Origin: VGBO01 sp964453335
GTDB lineage: Bacteria; Actinomycetota; Acidimicrobiia; Acidimicrobiales; CAIXPF01
Reading direction: 5' to 3'
Length of the DNA: 64,000 nt
Assembly (NCBI GenBank): GCA_964453335.1
Contig: CAYVOK010000007.1
Location: 68,342 to 132,341, forward strand
Both the position numbers and the translations under genes were made by a program. Of the stretch, positions 1 to 7,928 are shown one piece after another (positions within the stretch are counted from its first letter, which is position 1; each line of letters starts with the position of its first letter). The notes beneath the pieces are model-generated. The model was given only the letters and a program-made list of their open reading frames with translations, searched no databases and was not told the DNA's origin.

Positions 1-168
1 GCGATCGCGACTGCGCTGCCCCGCGACGTCGTTTCGATCGTGACGCTCTCGTGGTCCCAGCTCGTCGGCACGCTCGTCGTCGCCGCGATCGCCGGCGTGT
101 TCGCCGCCGTGCTGCCGGCATGGCGGGCCGGCCGACTGCGCGTGCTCGACGCCATCGCCTACGAATGA
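1..168 (+). CDS. C-terminal end of an FtsX/MacB-like ABC transporter permease (5' truncated by window edge)
   Basis: The frame is open from the first base and ends at TGA 166-168, giving 55 visible residues. They contain a hydrophobic stretch (VGTLVVAAIAGVFAAVLPAW) followed by the RAGRLRVLDAIAYE tail. This last transmembrane helix plus 'P-A-x-R-A-x-x-L-x-x-L-x-A-I' ending is typical of FtsX-fold permeases that partner an ABC ATPase in lipoprotein or peptide export. The ATPase and the N-terminal four-fifths lie outside the window, so the substrate cannot be stated. Its stop overlaps the start of the next gene as ATGA, so the two are probably co-transcribed. Confidence 0.75.
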   Translation, partial: AIATALPRDVVSIVTLSWSQLVGTLVVAAIAGVFAAVLPAWRAGRLRVLDAIAYE

Positions 169-1376
169 CCGGGCGCAGCACCGTCGACGTCGTCGTCATC
201 GGCGCCGGGATCGTCGGATTGGCCACGGCGCGGGCGGTGCAGGACGCCCGGCCGGGGACACGCATCGTCGTCCTCGACAAGGAACCGGTCCTCGCCCGCC
301 ATCAGACCGGGTCGAACTCGGGTGTCGTCCACTCGGGGCTCTACTACCGGCCGGGATCGCTGAAGGCGGCGCTCACCGTCGCCGGGAAGGTCGAGCTCGA
401 ACGGTTCTGCACCGAACACGGCGTGGCCTGGGAACGCTGCGGCAAGGTCGTCGTCGCCACCCGACCGGACGAACTCGACGCGCTCCGGACGCTCGCGGCG
501 CGGGCCGAGGCGAACGGGGTGGTTGCAGAACGGATCCCGCTCGGCCGCCTGCGTGAACTCGAACCGTACGTCGACGGCATCGACGCGCTGCACGTCCCCG
601 GCACCGGGATCGTCGACTACCCGGGTGTGTGCCGGGCGCTCGCGGACGACCTCACCACCGGCGGAGCGGAGCTCCGCCTCGCCACCACCGTGACCGGCGG
701 CGAGGAACGTCCCGGCGTCGTCGTCGTACGCACGGACCGGGACGACGTCGAGGCCGCCGTCGTCGTGAACTGCGCCGGGCTGCAGGCCGACCGGCTCGCC
801 GCCGCGTGGCCCGGTGCGACCACCGGCGTGCGGATCATGCCGTTCCGGGGCGAGTACCACGAGCTCGTGCCCGCACGACGCGACCTCGTCCGCAACCTGA
901 TCTACCCGGTCCCAGACCCGAGGTTCCCCTTCCTCGGCGTGCACTTCACGCGGCGCGTCGACGGCACCGTCGAAGCAGGCCCGAACGCCGTGCCCGCGTT
1001 CGCCCGCGAGGGGTACCGATGGCGGGACGTCGACCTCCGCGACGCCGCCGAGATCGTCCGGTCCCGCAGCTCCCACGTGCTCGCACGGCGCTACTGGCGC
1101 ACCGGGCTCGGCGAGATCCACCGCAGCGCATCCCGCCGGGCGTTCGTCCGGGCCCTGCAACGGCTCGTCCCCGACGTGCGCCCCGACGACCTGCGGCGCG
1201 CCGGGGCCGGGGTTCGGGCCCAGGCGATCGACGCCGCCGGCAACCTCCTCGACGACTTCGCGTTCGCGGAGACACCGCGCGCCGTGCACGTGGTGAACGC
1301 CCCGTCGCCTGCCGCGACGGCATCCCTCGCGATCGGGCGGTCGATCGCCGCCCGGGTCGTGACCCGACTCGACTGA
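165..1376 (+). CDS. lhgO: L-2-hydroxyglutarate oxidase (LhgO family, FAD-dependent)
   Basis: 403 residues, close to the family length of about 400. The N-terminus has the FAD-binding motif VVVIGAGIVGLATARA (residues about 9-24). It is followed by the LhgO signature around HQTGSNSGVVHSGLYY and a DAO-fold body ending in the APSPAATASLAIG segment. The family oxidises L-2-hydroxyglutarate to 2-oxoglutarate, removing a by-product of dehydrogenase promiscuity or feeding lysine/glutarate catabolism. The ATG at 165 is chosen because it forms an ATGA overlap with the upstream permease stop and sits just before the Rossmann motif; upstream in-frame codons are arginine-rich shadow of the permease. A related FAD oxidase of another 2-hydroxyacid is the main alternative. 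Confidence 0.85.
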   Translation: MTGRSTVDVVVIGAGIVGLATARAVQDARPGTRIVVLDKEPVLARHQTGSNSGVVHSGLYYRPGSLKAALTVAGKVELERFCTEHGVAWERCGKVVVATRPDELDALRTLAARAEANGVVAERIPLGRLRELEPYVDGIDALHVPGTGIVDYPGVCRALADDLTTGGAELRLATTVTGGEERPGVVVVRTDRDDVEAAVVVNCAGLQADRLAAAWPGATTGVRIMPFRGEYHELVPARRDLVRNLIYPVPDPRFPFLGVHFTRRVDGTVEAGPNAVPAFAREGYRWRDVDLRDAAEIVRSRSSHVLARRYWRTGLGEIHRSASRRAFVRALQRLVPDVRPDDLRRAGAGVRAQAIDAAGNLLDDFAFAETPRAVHVVNAPSPAATASLAIGRSIAARVVTRLD

Positions 1377-1394
1377 CCGGACGACCCGATCAGT
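1372..1394. terminator. Stop-codon hairpin between convergent genes
   Basis: ACTGA (1372-1376) pairs with TCAGT (1390-1394). The arms contain the lhgO stop and, on the other strand, the stop of the cyclase gene. The 5-bp stem is weak on its own; the case rests on the same design recurring at other convergent junctions here. Confidence 0.35.
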
Positions 1395-4300
1395 TCGGGA
1401 CGCTGCCGGCCGGTGTGAGCACCGTGCGGTACAGGGTGCGCCAGCCGTCGGCCAGCACACCGAGATCGGCGAGCCGGGTGTCGGCCTCCCGGCGCAGACC
1501 CCGAGCCGACATCGCCCCGATCGCCGCGGCCGCCTCGGCCTCCGCGAGCCGGACCACCGCCTGCCCGACCGCGTCCGCCGTCGCGTCGAGTTCCTGCCGG
1601 GCAGCGGAGAACGCAGCGATCATCTCCGACGCATCCCCACGCACCGCGTGCGCGAGACCGGCGACCACGTAGCTCGTCGCGAGGTCGACGTAGGTGCTTC
1701 GTGTCGACTCGTGGACGCGGTCGGTGAGCGCGAGCGCCTCGTTCGCACGGCCCTCGGCGAGACGGGCGAACGCCATCGCGACCGCCAGCGGCGCGAACTG
1801 GTCGGCGCCGTCGACCGCAGCCCGGACCTCGAGCAGTTCCGCCGCGGCACGCGCCTCGCCCCGCTGCATGAGCGACACCGCCTGCGCCACCGTGCGGTCC
1901 GTCGACCCGATGATCTCCTCGGGGATCCCCGCACCCTGCAACGCCGTGCCGTACACCGCCGCCCGGTCCGTGTCCCCGATCGCGTTCGACGCGGCCAGAC
2001 CGACCGTCGCGAGGATCGCCACCGCGTCGGGGCGGTTCGCCCGCCGGTGCGCGGCGATCGCCGCGTCGATCGACTCGAAGCCGCCGACCACCTCGCCCGC
2101 CATGACCCGCGCCCGGCCGATCGTCGCCTCCGCCCGCGCCTGGCCGATCGAGTCACCGATACGGCCGAACAGGTCGGCGGCCTCCTCGGCGCGTTCGATC
2201 GCCTGCACGGTCCGCCCGGTCCACAGCCGCACGAGCGCCGTGACCAGCGCCATCATCGACTCACCGAACCGGTCACCACGCTCGGTCGCGTCGAGCAGCG
2301 TCGTCTCGGCGAGCCCCTCCGCCTCCTCGAACCGACCCTGTTGGAACCGGGTGAACGCCAACAGCGCGTTCGACCAGCCGATGCCGGCCACGTCACCGAG
2401 CCCCTCGAAGCTCGACGCCGCAGCGGCGATCCGCTCCTCGACCTCGGTCACGCGATCGGCGAGGTAGGCCACCCACGCCAGGTTCTGCAGCGCCCACGCC
2501 TCACCGCGTCGATCGTCGAGCTCGCGGAAGATCGCGAGCGCCGCACGGGTGCAGTCCTCCGCCCCCGCGTAGTCGCGCTCGAACATGCGCACGGTCCCGA
2601 GCCGCCGCAACGCCTCGGCCTCACCACGACGGTCGTCGGCCGCCCGGAACCTCGTCAGCGCGTCGTCGAGGGTCGCCGCCGCCGCGTCGACGTCGCCCGC
2701 CCGCTGTTGCAGGTCGCCCTCGACGAGCAGCACCCGGGAACGTCCGCGCTCGTCGCCGAGCGCTGCGGCCACCCGGTCGGCCTCGTCCACGTCGGCACGC
2801 GCCCCGGCCAGCTCGAACAGACCGACCCGCGCCTCGGCCCGACCGAGGAAGAAGTCCAGCCGTCGTTCCGACGGGGTGTCACCGATCAGGTCGAGGGCCT
2901 GGGTGCACAGGCGGGATGCGAGCACGTAGGACTCGCTGCGACGCGCCCGACGGGCCGCCTCGAACAGCCACGACAACGCCCGGTCCCGCAGCTCCGTCGC
3001 TGAGGGGGCGCCGATCGCCACGTCGGAGGCGAGCGCGGCCGCCTGCGCGAAGTGGAACGCCGTGCGGTCCACCGCCTCGTCGTCCGCCACGGGACCCGAC
3101 GCCCGGTCGGCCATCCACCGGGCGAGCACCGCGTGGCGGGCCGAACGGTCGGCCTTCGTCAACGTGCCGTACGCGACCTCACGGATCACGTCGGACCGGA
3201 ACGACCAGCGCGGGCCGGTCTGCTCCATCAGCTCGCGGTCGACGAGATCGTCGAGCGACGCCGCCCAGTCGACCGCATCCGCCGCCACGCAGAGCACCTC
3301 GAGCTCCGCGACGAGCCCGCTGCTGCCGATCACCGACGCCTGGTCGAGCACGGTGCGCAACTCCGGCGGCAACCCGTCGAGCCGGGCCGCGATGAGGCCC
3401 CGCAACGTCTCCGGCAGGTCGGCGTCACCGCCGTCGCCCGTCGTCTCGACCGTGCGGGCCTCGGGGATCCCCTGACGGTCCACGAGCGCGACGAGCTCCT
3501 CGAGGAACAGCGGGTTCCCGCCGCTGCGGGCCAACAGGACCGCCCGGGTCGCCTCGTCGAGCGACGTCCCGAGCAGCCGGTCGAGCAGCTGCTCCGTCGC
3601 CGCGGCGTCGAGCGGGTCGAGGTTCAGGATCAGGTGGTTGTGCCGACCCGTCCGCGGCGCCCAACGTTCGTCGATGAGGTGGCGGGCCGACGCCATCAGC
3701 ACCACCGGGCTGCGACCGAGACCGTCGACGAGGTCGTCGACGAGCTCGAGGACGACGTCGTCCGCCCAGTGGAGGTCGGCGATGCGCACGAAGATCGGCG
3801 CACGCTCCGACAGCGCGTCGAGCACCCGGATCAGGGCCGCAGACGCCTCCGCCCGCACCCGACCGGGCTCCTGATCCCGACCGGGGACGTCGACCCCCAT
3901 GAGACCGAGGAACGCCGTCACCGTGCGCCGCACCGTCGCCGCGTCACGCGATGCACCGAGCGCGTCCGCCACGAGGTCCTCGCACGCCGCCCGGGTCCGG
4001 TCCGCCGACTCGTCCTCGGCCAGTCCGCACAACGACCGGACCGCCGAACCGATCGGGTACCAGACGTTCGCCTCGCCGTAGGGTACGCAGCGGCTCTCGA
4101 GCACCCGCGCCTGGTGCTCGCGCACCGACCAGGCGACGATCTCATCCGCGAGGCGCGTCTTGCCGACCCCGGAGTCGCCGAGCAGCAGCACCAACTGGGT
4201 CCGCTCCTGGCGGAACGCGAGCGACACCGCGCTACGCAGAAGCGCGACCTCGGCGTCGCGCCCGACGAGCGGCGCCTGTCGACGCCGCGGACGCCGACCG

Positions 4301-4935
4301 GGCAGCACCAGCACGTCGACCGCACGGTGCGCGTCGACCGACTCCTCACGGTTGCGGAGCTGCACCGCGCCGACCGGTTCGTAGACGATGACGTCCCGGG
4401 TCGCCTCGAAGGTCGGGCCGCCGACGAACACCTCACCCGGCGCCGCGGTCGACTGCAACCGGCTCGCCGTGTTCACCACGTCGCCCATCGCCGTGTAGTC
4501 GCCGCCCGAACGCATCGCACCGGTGAGCACCTCGCCGGTGTTGACCCCGATGCGCAGCCGGACGTCGGCACCGACCTCGGTGGCGTACGCCCGGATCGTC
4601 TTCTGCATCTGCAGCGCCGCCCGCACCGCCCGCTCGGCGTCGTCCTCGTGCGCGATCGGGGCACCGAACAGCGCCACGATCGCGTCGCCGAGGATCTTGT
4701 CGACCCGACCACCGAACCCGACGACGTCACGGACGAGTCGCTCGAACCCGCGGTCGACGAGGAGTTTCGCCGCCTCCGGGTCCATAGTCTCGGCGATCGC
4801 GGTGAACCCGACGAGGTCGGCGAAGAGCACCGTGACGACCCGCCGCTCCTCGGTGTGCGCCGACTGCGGCTGCCCGCACGAGGGGCAGAACCGGCTCCCC
4901 GACGGGAGCGCAGCACCGCACGACGAGCAGGTCAT
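1390..4935 (-). CDS. Zinc-ribbon / class III adenylate-guanylate cyclase / AAA-type NTPase / TPR regulator
   Basis: 1181 residues. Order: a zinc ribbon (Cys3, Cys6, Cys17, Cys20); a class III cyclase domain (about 30-200) with metal aspartates in VLFADLVGF (Asp40) and KILGDAIVALF (Asp84) and the MGDVVNTASRLQ motif (Asn155, Arg159); a P-loop NTPase with Walker A GDSGVGKT (253-260); then a long alpha-helical TPR-like half. The architecture is a known actinobacterial signalling type, in which cyclase activity is thought to be coupled to an STAND/AAA ATPase. Signal and targets are unknown. The core cyclase residues are present, so cAMP or cGMP synthesis is plausible. ATG 4935 is supported by TATGCT 8 nt upstream and starts the protein right at the zinc ribbon. 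It is divergent from the PPOX gene, with 64 bp between starts. Confidence 0.88.
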   Translation of the reverse strand: MTCSSCGAALPSGSRFCPSCGQPQSAHTEERRVVTVLFADLVGFTAIAETMDPEAAKLLVDRGFERLVRDVVGFGGRVDKILGDAIVALFGAPIAHEDDAERAVRAALQMQKTIRAYATEVGADVRLRIGVNTGEVLTGAMRSGGDYTAMGDVVNTASRLQSTAAPGEVFVGGPTFEATRDVIVYEPVGAVQLRNREESVDAHRAVDVLVLPGRRPRRRQAPLVGRDAEVALLRSAVSLAFRQERTQLVLLLGDSGVGKTRLADEIVAWSVREHQARVLESRCVPYGEANVWYPIGSAVRSLCGLAEDESADRTRAACEDLVADALGASRDAATVRRTVTAFLGLMGVDVPGRDQEPGRVRAEASAALIRVLDALSERAPIFVRIADLHWADDVVLELVDDLVDGLGRSPVVLMASARHLIDERWAPRTGRHNHLILNLDPLDAAATEQLLDRLLGTSLDEATRAVLLARSGGNPLFLEELVALVDRQGIPEARTVETTGDGGDADLPETLRGLIAARLDGLPPELRTVLDQASVIGSSGLVAELEVLCVAADAVDWAASLDDLVDRELMEQTGPRWSFRSDVIREVAYGTLTKADRSARHAVLARWMADRASGPVADDEAVDRTAFHFAQAAALASDVAIGAPSATELRDRALSWLFEAARRARRSESYVLASRLCTQALDLIGDTPSERRLDFFLGRAEARVGLFELAGARADVDEADRVAAALGDERGRSRVLLVEGDLQQRAGDVDAAAATLDDALTRFRAADDRRGEAEALRRLGTVRMFERDYAGAEDCTRAALAIFRELDDRRGEAWALQNLAWVAYLADRVTEVEERIAAAASSFEGLGDVAGIGWSNALLAFTRFQQGRFEEAEGLAETTLLDATERGDRFGESMMALVTALVRLWTGRTVQAIERAEEAADLFGRIGDSIGQARAEATIGRARVMAGEVVGGFESIDAAIAAHRRANRPDAVAILATVGLAASNAIGDTDRAAVYGTALQGAGIPEEIIGSTDRTVAQAVSLMQRGEARAAAELLEVRAAVDGADQFAPLAVAMAFARLAEGRANEALALTDRVHESTRSTYVDLATSYVVAGLAHAVRGDASEMIAAFSAARQELDATADAVGQAVVRLAEAEAAAAIGAMSARGLRREADTRLADLGVLADGWRTLYRTVLTPAGSVPN

Positions 4936-4943
4936 GAGGCCCG

Positions 4944-4949
4944 AGCATA
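4944..4949 (-). promoter_or_regulatory. -10 box TATGCT, leaderless start of the cyclase gene
   Basis: TATGCT reads on the minus strand and ends 8 nt before ATG 4935; no Shine-Dalgarno lies between. No convincing -35 is visible. Confidence 0.5.
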
Positions 4950-4985
4950 CGGCTCCGACCAGCCCTCCACGCCGCGGCCCGTCCC

Positions 4986-4991
4986 TAGCAT
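4986..4991 (+). promoter_or_regulatory. -10 box TAGCAT, leaderless start of the PPOX gene
   Basis: TAGCAT is 8 nt upstream of ATG 5000. It is back-to-back with the cyclase -10 (4944-4949), so both divergent transcripts start within about 60 bp. Confidence 0.5.
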
Positions 4992-4999
4992 CGGGGGCG

Positions 5000-5401
5000 A
5001 TGGCAGCCCGCATCGACCCCGCCGATCCGTCCGCCGACGTGCTGACGTTCCTCCGCGAACGCCACCTCGCGACCCTCACCGCACTGCGTCCGGACGGCAC
5101 CCCGCACGTGACCCCGATCGGGTTCAGCTACGACCCGGCGACCCGTACCGCCCGGGTCATCACGTGGACCGGATCGGTGAAGGCGAAGCTGCTCGCGGCC
5201 GCCCCCGGAAGCCGGGTCGCGGTCTGCCAGGTCGACGGCGGGCGCTGGCTCACCCTCGAGGGCACGGCGACCCTGCGCACCGAACCCGACGCGAACGCCG
5301 AAGGCGTGCGGCGCTACGCCGAGCGGTACCGGGAACCCGCCGACCGGGCGGACCGGGCCACGATCGAGATCACCGTGGACCGGATCATGGGACGGGCCTG
5401 A
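5000..5401 (+). CDS. PPOX-class (pyridoxamine 5'-phosphate oxidase fold) F420/flavin-dependent protein
   Basis: 133 residues, the usual size of single-domain split-barrel proteins. Features include an N-terminal helix, FLRERHLATLTALRPDGTPHVTPIGFSYD (cofactor-binding strand pair), a VITWTGSVKAKLL segment, and a C-terminal ITVDRIMGRA strand. Actinobacterial members of this size (often named PPOX class probable F420-dependent enzyme) bind F420 or FMN and reduce or bind small molecules. The substrate cannot be inferred. ATG 5000 follows a TAGCAT -10 by 8 nt. It is followed 24 bp later by the isomerase gene, which has its own -10-like box. Confidence 0.8.
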   Translation: MAARIDPADPSADVLTFLRERHLATLTALRPDGTPHVTPIGFSYDPATRTARVITWTGSVKAKLLAAAPGSRVAVCQVDGGRWLTLEGTATLRTEPDANAEGVRRYAERYREPADRADRATIEITVDRIMGRA

Positions 5402-5412
5402 CCGCTCCGCCC

Positions 5413-5418
5413 TACCCT
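5413..5418 (+). promoter_or_regulatory. -10 box TACCCT, leaderless start of the dienoyl-CoA isomerase gene
   Basis: TACCCT lies 6 nt upstream of GTG 5425, with no ribosome-binding site between. Confidence 0.4.
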
Positions 5419-5424
5419 GGCGGC

Positions 5425-6279
5425 GTGACCACGACCACCTGTTTCGCCGTCGACACCGTCGACCACGTCGCCCACATCCGCATGATCCGCCCGGAACGTG
5501 CGAACTCGATGATCCCGGCGTTCTGGAACGAACTCCCCGAGATCGTCAACACCCTGTCGGATGAAGGCCGGGCACGGGTCATCGTGCTGTCCGCCGAAGG
5601 ACGCCACTTCTGCTCCGGGATGGACACCACCGTGTTCACCGGGGAGGGCGGCATCGCACACGACGGCAGCGGCGGGCCGCGCAGCCGCGCCCGACTCGCA
5701 AGTGGGTTCCGGGCGATGGCGATGCACCTGCAGGAGACCTTCACGTGCCTCGAACGGGCCCGCATGCCCGTGATCGCCGCGATCCAGGGTGCCTGCGTCG
5801 GCGGTGGCGTCGACATGGTCACCGCCGCCGACCTGCGCTATGCGACCGAGGACGCGTTCTTCTGCATCCAGGAGATCAACATCGGCATGACCGCCGACGT
5901 CGGCACCCTCCAGAGGCTGCCGAAGCTCGTCCCACCCGGGGTGGTCGCCGAACTCGCCTACACCGGACGCCGCATGTCCGCCGCCCGGGCGCGTGAGGTC
6001 GGCCTCGTGAACGAGGTGTTCCCCGACCACGCCGCACTCCTCGAGGGCGTGCACGCCGTCGCCGCGGAGATCGCGTCGAAGAGCCCGCTCGCCGTGCACG
6101 GCACCAAGCAGACGATGGCGTACGCCCGCGAGCACACCGTCGCCGACGGCCTCGAGTACATCGCCACCTGGAACGCGTCGATGCTCGACCCCGACGACAT
6201 GGCGGAGGCGTTCCGGGCGATGGCCGAGAAGCGGCCCGCCGTCTACGCCGACCTGCCGCCCGTCCGCCGGGGCATCTGA
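5425..6279 (+). CDS. Delta(3,5)-Delta(2,4)-dienoyl-CoA isomerase-like enoyl-CoA hydratase/isomerase
   Basis: 284 residues, crotonase fold. The oxyanion-hole strand is EGRHFCSGMD and the second is IQGACVGGGVDM. The segment IQEINIGMTADVGTLQRLPK matches the hallmark of mammalian ECH1 (EVDVGLAADVGTLQRLPK) and supplies the acidic triad used by dienoyl-CoA isomerases: Asp in GGGVDM, Glu in IQEIN, Asp in TADVG. The enzyme shifts double bonds of 3,5-dienoyl-CoA during beta-oxidation of odd-position unsaturated acyl chains. The GTG start at 5425 is set by a TACCCT box 6 nt upstream and by the family N-terminus (FAVDTVDHVAHIRM). It converges on the UGSC-operon partner gene with a 7-bp gap. Confidence 0.87.
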   Translation: MTTTTCFAVDTVDHVAHIRMIRPERANSMIPAFWNELPEIVNTLSDEGRARVIVLSAEGRHFCSGMDTTVFTGEGGIAHDGSGGPRSRARLASGFRAMAMHLQETFTCLERARMPVIAAIQGACVGGGVDMVTAADLRYATEDAFFCIQEINIGMTADVGTLQRLPKLVPPGVVAELAYTGRRMSAARAREVGLVNEVFPDHAALLEGVHAVAAEIASKSPLAVHGTKQTMAYAREHTVADGLEYIATWNASMLDPDDMAEAFRAMAEKRPAVYADLPPVRRGI

Positions 6280-6297
6280 GGGGACCTCAGCGGGCGG
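6256..6297. terminator. Bidirectional hairpin containing both stop codons
   Basis: CTGAGG (6276-6281) pairs with CCTCAG (6285-6290) across a GGA loop; the arms contain both convergent stops (TGA 6277-6279; TCA 6287-6289). An outer helix CCGCCCG (6256-6262) / CGGGCGG (6291-6297) can close it. No T-tract. Confidence 0.45.
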
Positions 6298-7366
6298 CGA
6301 GGCCCGGGATCTCGCACGCCTGGTCGATCTCCACCACCGCGGTCACCGCCGGGTTCGCGTGCGGACCGGCCGCCCACGACGGCAACACCATCGAGTAGAG
6401 ACCCGAACCGCCGCCGGCGATCACGACGATGTCGTCCGGTGACCTGTACGCGTGGAACGGTTCGTCCGCACCCTTCGGCGGGCGCACCATCGACGGGTTC
6501 AGCCGGGACATGAGCGAGCGCGGGTTCGCCGCCCGCTCCCACAGGGCCTCGACGAGCGTCCGACGGTCGAACCCTGCACGGTGGAGGACCGCCGCATGGT
6601 CGGGGTTCAGCACCACGACCCCGGTGCCGCCACCGAAGTGCGCGTTGTTCGCACCGATCGTCGCCAGGCTCAGCCCGAGCGTCGTCAGCAGACGGTCCGG
6701 CGCCGTCGGGTCGTCGGCGTCACCGACGAAGATCACCGAGTGCGGGGCCTCCGTGCCGACGAGGGTCACCGTCGACGCCGTCGCGTCGTACCCGAGCGCC
6801 ACGTGCAACGGTTCGAACGGCGAGGACTCCTCGTCCTCCGCCATGCAGAACGTGAACTTCCCCGGATGCCCGAGCAGCGCCATGTCCGACACCCCGGGAC
6901 GGGCCCCGCCGATGTTGATCATGCAGAGCCGCAACGCCCGGCCGATCGACGCGTTCGCACGGAACCCCGGGCCGAGCGCCCCGAACCCGGACGCGATCGG
7001 CCCGCACGCATGGCGCGCCGGGCCGTTGACGATCACGAACGGTGCGATCGCGTGCGTCGTCGCCTGCAGCTCGGTCAGGTCGAAGCGCGGATCGAGCGCG
7101 GCACGCACCGCGCCGAGCACCACGGGCAGGTGATCGGGCAGGCAACCCGCCATCACCGCGCACGCCGCGATCGTGCCGATCGACGCGTTCCCGTGGTTGG
7201 GGCCCATCGTCCCGAGACTCACGTCGGCCGGCAAGCCCGACGCGACGACCATGCGTTCCACCCGTTCCGGCGTCGGCACGACCACCGGCAGACCGTCCGT
7301 GCAGCCGAGCTCGTGCAACCGTTCGAGCGCGGCGTACTCGTCGCTCGCCTCGAGCAGCACGCTCAC
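6287..7366 (-). CDS. Conserved protein of unknown function, partner of the UGSC selenoprotein
   Basis: 359 residues, no transmembrane segment. Landmarks: an N-terminal ELGCTDGLPVVVPTPERVERMV segment, CAVMAGCLPDHLPVVLGAV, a glycine-rich ASIGRALRLCMINIGGARPG, and MAEDEESSPFEPLHVALGY. Three cysteines sit in the first 130 residues, but no classic redox CxxC pair is visible. I recall this as a conserved family of unknown function; I cannot assign a reaction. Its GTG start (7366) overlaps the stop of the selenoprotein gene as GTGA, so translation is almost certainly coupled and the products probably act together, for instance as a redox pair or as two subunits. That role is inference only. Confidence 0.75.
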   Translation of the reverse strand: MSVLLEASDEYAALERLHELGCTDGLPVVVPTPERVERMVVASGLPADVSLGTMGPNHGNASIGTIAACAVMAGCLPDHLPVVLGAVRAALDPRFDLTELQATTHAIAPFVIVNGPARHACGPIASGFGALGPGFRANASIGRALRLCMINIGGARPGVSDMALLGHPGKFTFCMAEDEESSPFEPLHVALGYDATASTVTLVGTEAPHSVIFVGDADDPTAPDRLLTTLGLSLATIGANNAHFGGGTGVVVLNPDHAAVLHRAGFDRRTLVEALWERAANPRSLMSRLNPSMVRPPKGADEPFHAYRSPDDIVVIAGGGSGLYSMVLPSWAAGPHANPAVTAVVEIDQACEIPGLAAR

Positions 7367-7905
7367 GCCGCAGCCCCCGGCGCGGCGAGCGCCGCGACGA
7401 TGTCGTCACGGATCGCGGCGGCGACGCGTTGCATCACGGCGATGCCCGCACCCGCGACCGGGTGCTCGAACCGCACCCGCGGGATGTCGGGCATGCCGAC
7501 CGAGCGGGCGATGAACTCACCCTGCGCCCAGAACTCCGAGGACACGAGCGCCACCGCGGGCACGTTCCTCCTCGCCAGGTTCACGCCGTCACGCACGGTG
7601 CCGGTGGTGCAGGAGCCTCAATGGCCGTAGGCGGCGACGACCGCCTGACACTCGCCGACGATCCGGCCGAGCAGTTCGTCCGACGCGATCGTCGACGCGT
7701 TGCCCTTGTCGTAGTGCACGAACCGGGCGTCGGGCAGCACCGTGCGCAACGCCGCCTCGACCTCGGCGAGGAAGGGCACCGAGTCCGGGAACCCGTTGGC
7801 GAGCATGCCGATCGTCACCGGGGCGGCACCGAGGTCGATGCCGAGCGTGTACGGCTCCACCGGTGCGCCCGGCTCGGCCCGTGGATCGAGGAACCTGACC
7901 GTCAT
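7363..7905 (-). CDS. UGSC-motif selenoprotein (in-frame UGA at 7618-7620 read as selenocysteine)
   Basis: 180 residues if UGA is decoded, with Sec96. The minus-strand frame runs ...AVVAAYGH, UGA, then GSCTTGTVRDGVNLARRNVPAVALVSSEF, so codons 96-99 read Sec-Gly-Ser-Cys, the motif that names the UGSC selenoprotein family. The downstream half has no start codon of its own near UGA, keeps family-like sequence at once after it, and ends in a GTGA overlap with the next gene, so termination at UGA would remove the second domain. The fold looks Rossmann-like: strand-Sec-turn-helix-strand, as in Sec segments of glycine reductase-type proteins (weak resemblance). ATG 7905 is set by TACGCT 6 nt upstream. 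A candidate SECIS follows the UGA. Function is unknown; thiol/selenol redox chemistry between Sec96 and Cys99 is the obvious guess. The alternative is a nonsense mutation, which the exact motif argues against. Confidence 0.85.
7568..7615 (-). promoter_or_regulatory. Candidate bacterial SECIS element just downstream of the UGA
   Basis: On the minus strand, counting U of UGA as 1, CCGU (23-26) pairs with ACGG (32-35) around a 5-nt loop GCGUG (7590-7594). An outer helix CUCCU (6-10; 7611-7615) pairs with AGGAG (49-53; 7568-7572). The apical loop lies about 24 nt after UGA and contains G and U, matching the position expected for SelB binding. The fold was made by eye; energies were not computed. 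Confidence 0.5.
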
Positions 7906-7911
7906 GCGCGC

Positions 7912-7917
7912 AGCGTA
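7912..7917 (-). promoter_or_regulatory. -10 box TACGCT, leaderless start of the selenoprotein operon
   Basis: TACGCT on the minus strand ends 6 nt before ATG 7905 with no Shine-Dalgarno. It fixes the selenoprotein start and lies only 12 bp from the nei stop, inside the nei-selenoprotein gap. Confidence 0.5.
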
Positions 7918-7928
7918 CCCCCGGGACG

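Noticed and set aside
7618..7620. TGA at 7618 as a true stop codon or a frameshift
   Set aside because: The frame is the same on both sides, the next residues complete the UGSC motif exactly, and the downstream part lacks its own start and is translationally coupled to the next gene. Both fragments alone would be odd partial proteins.
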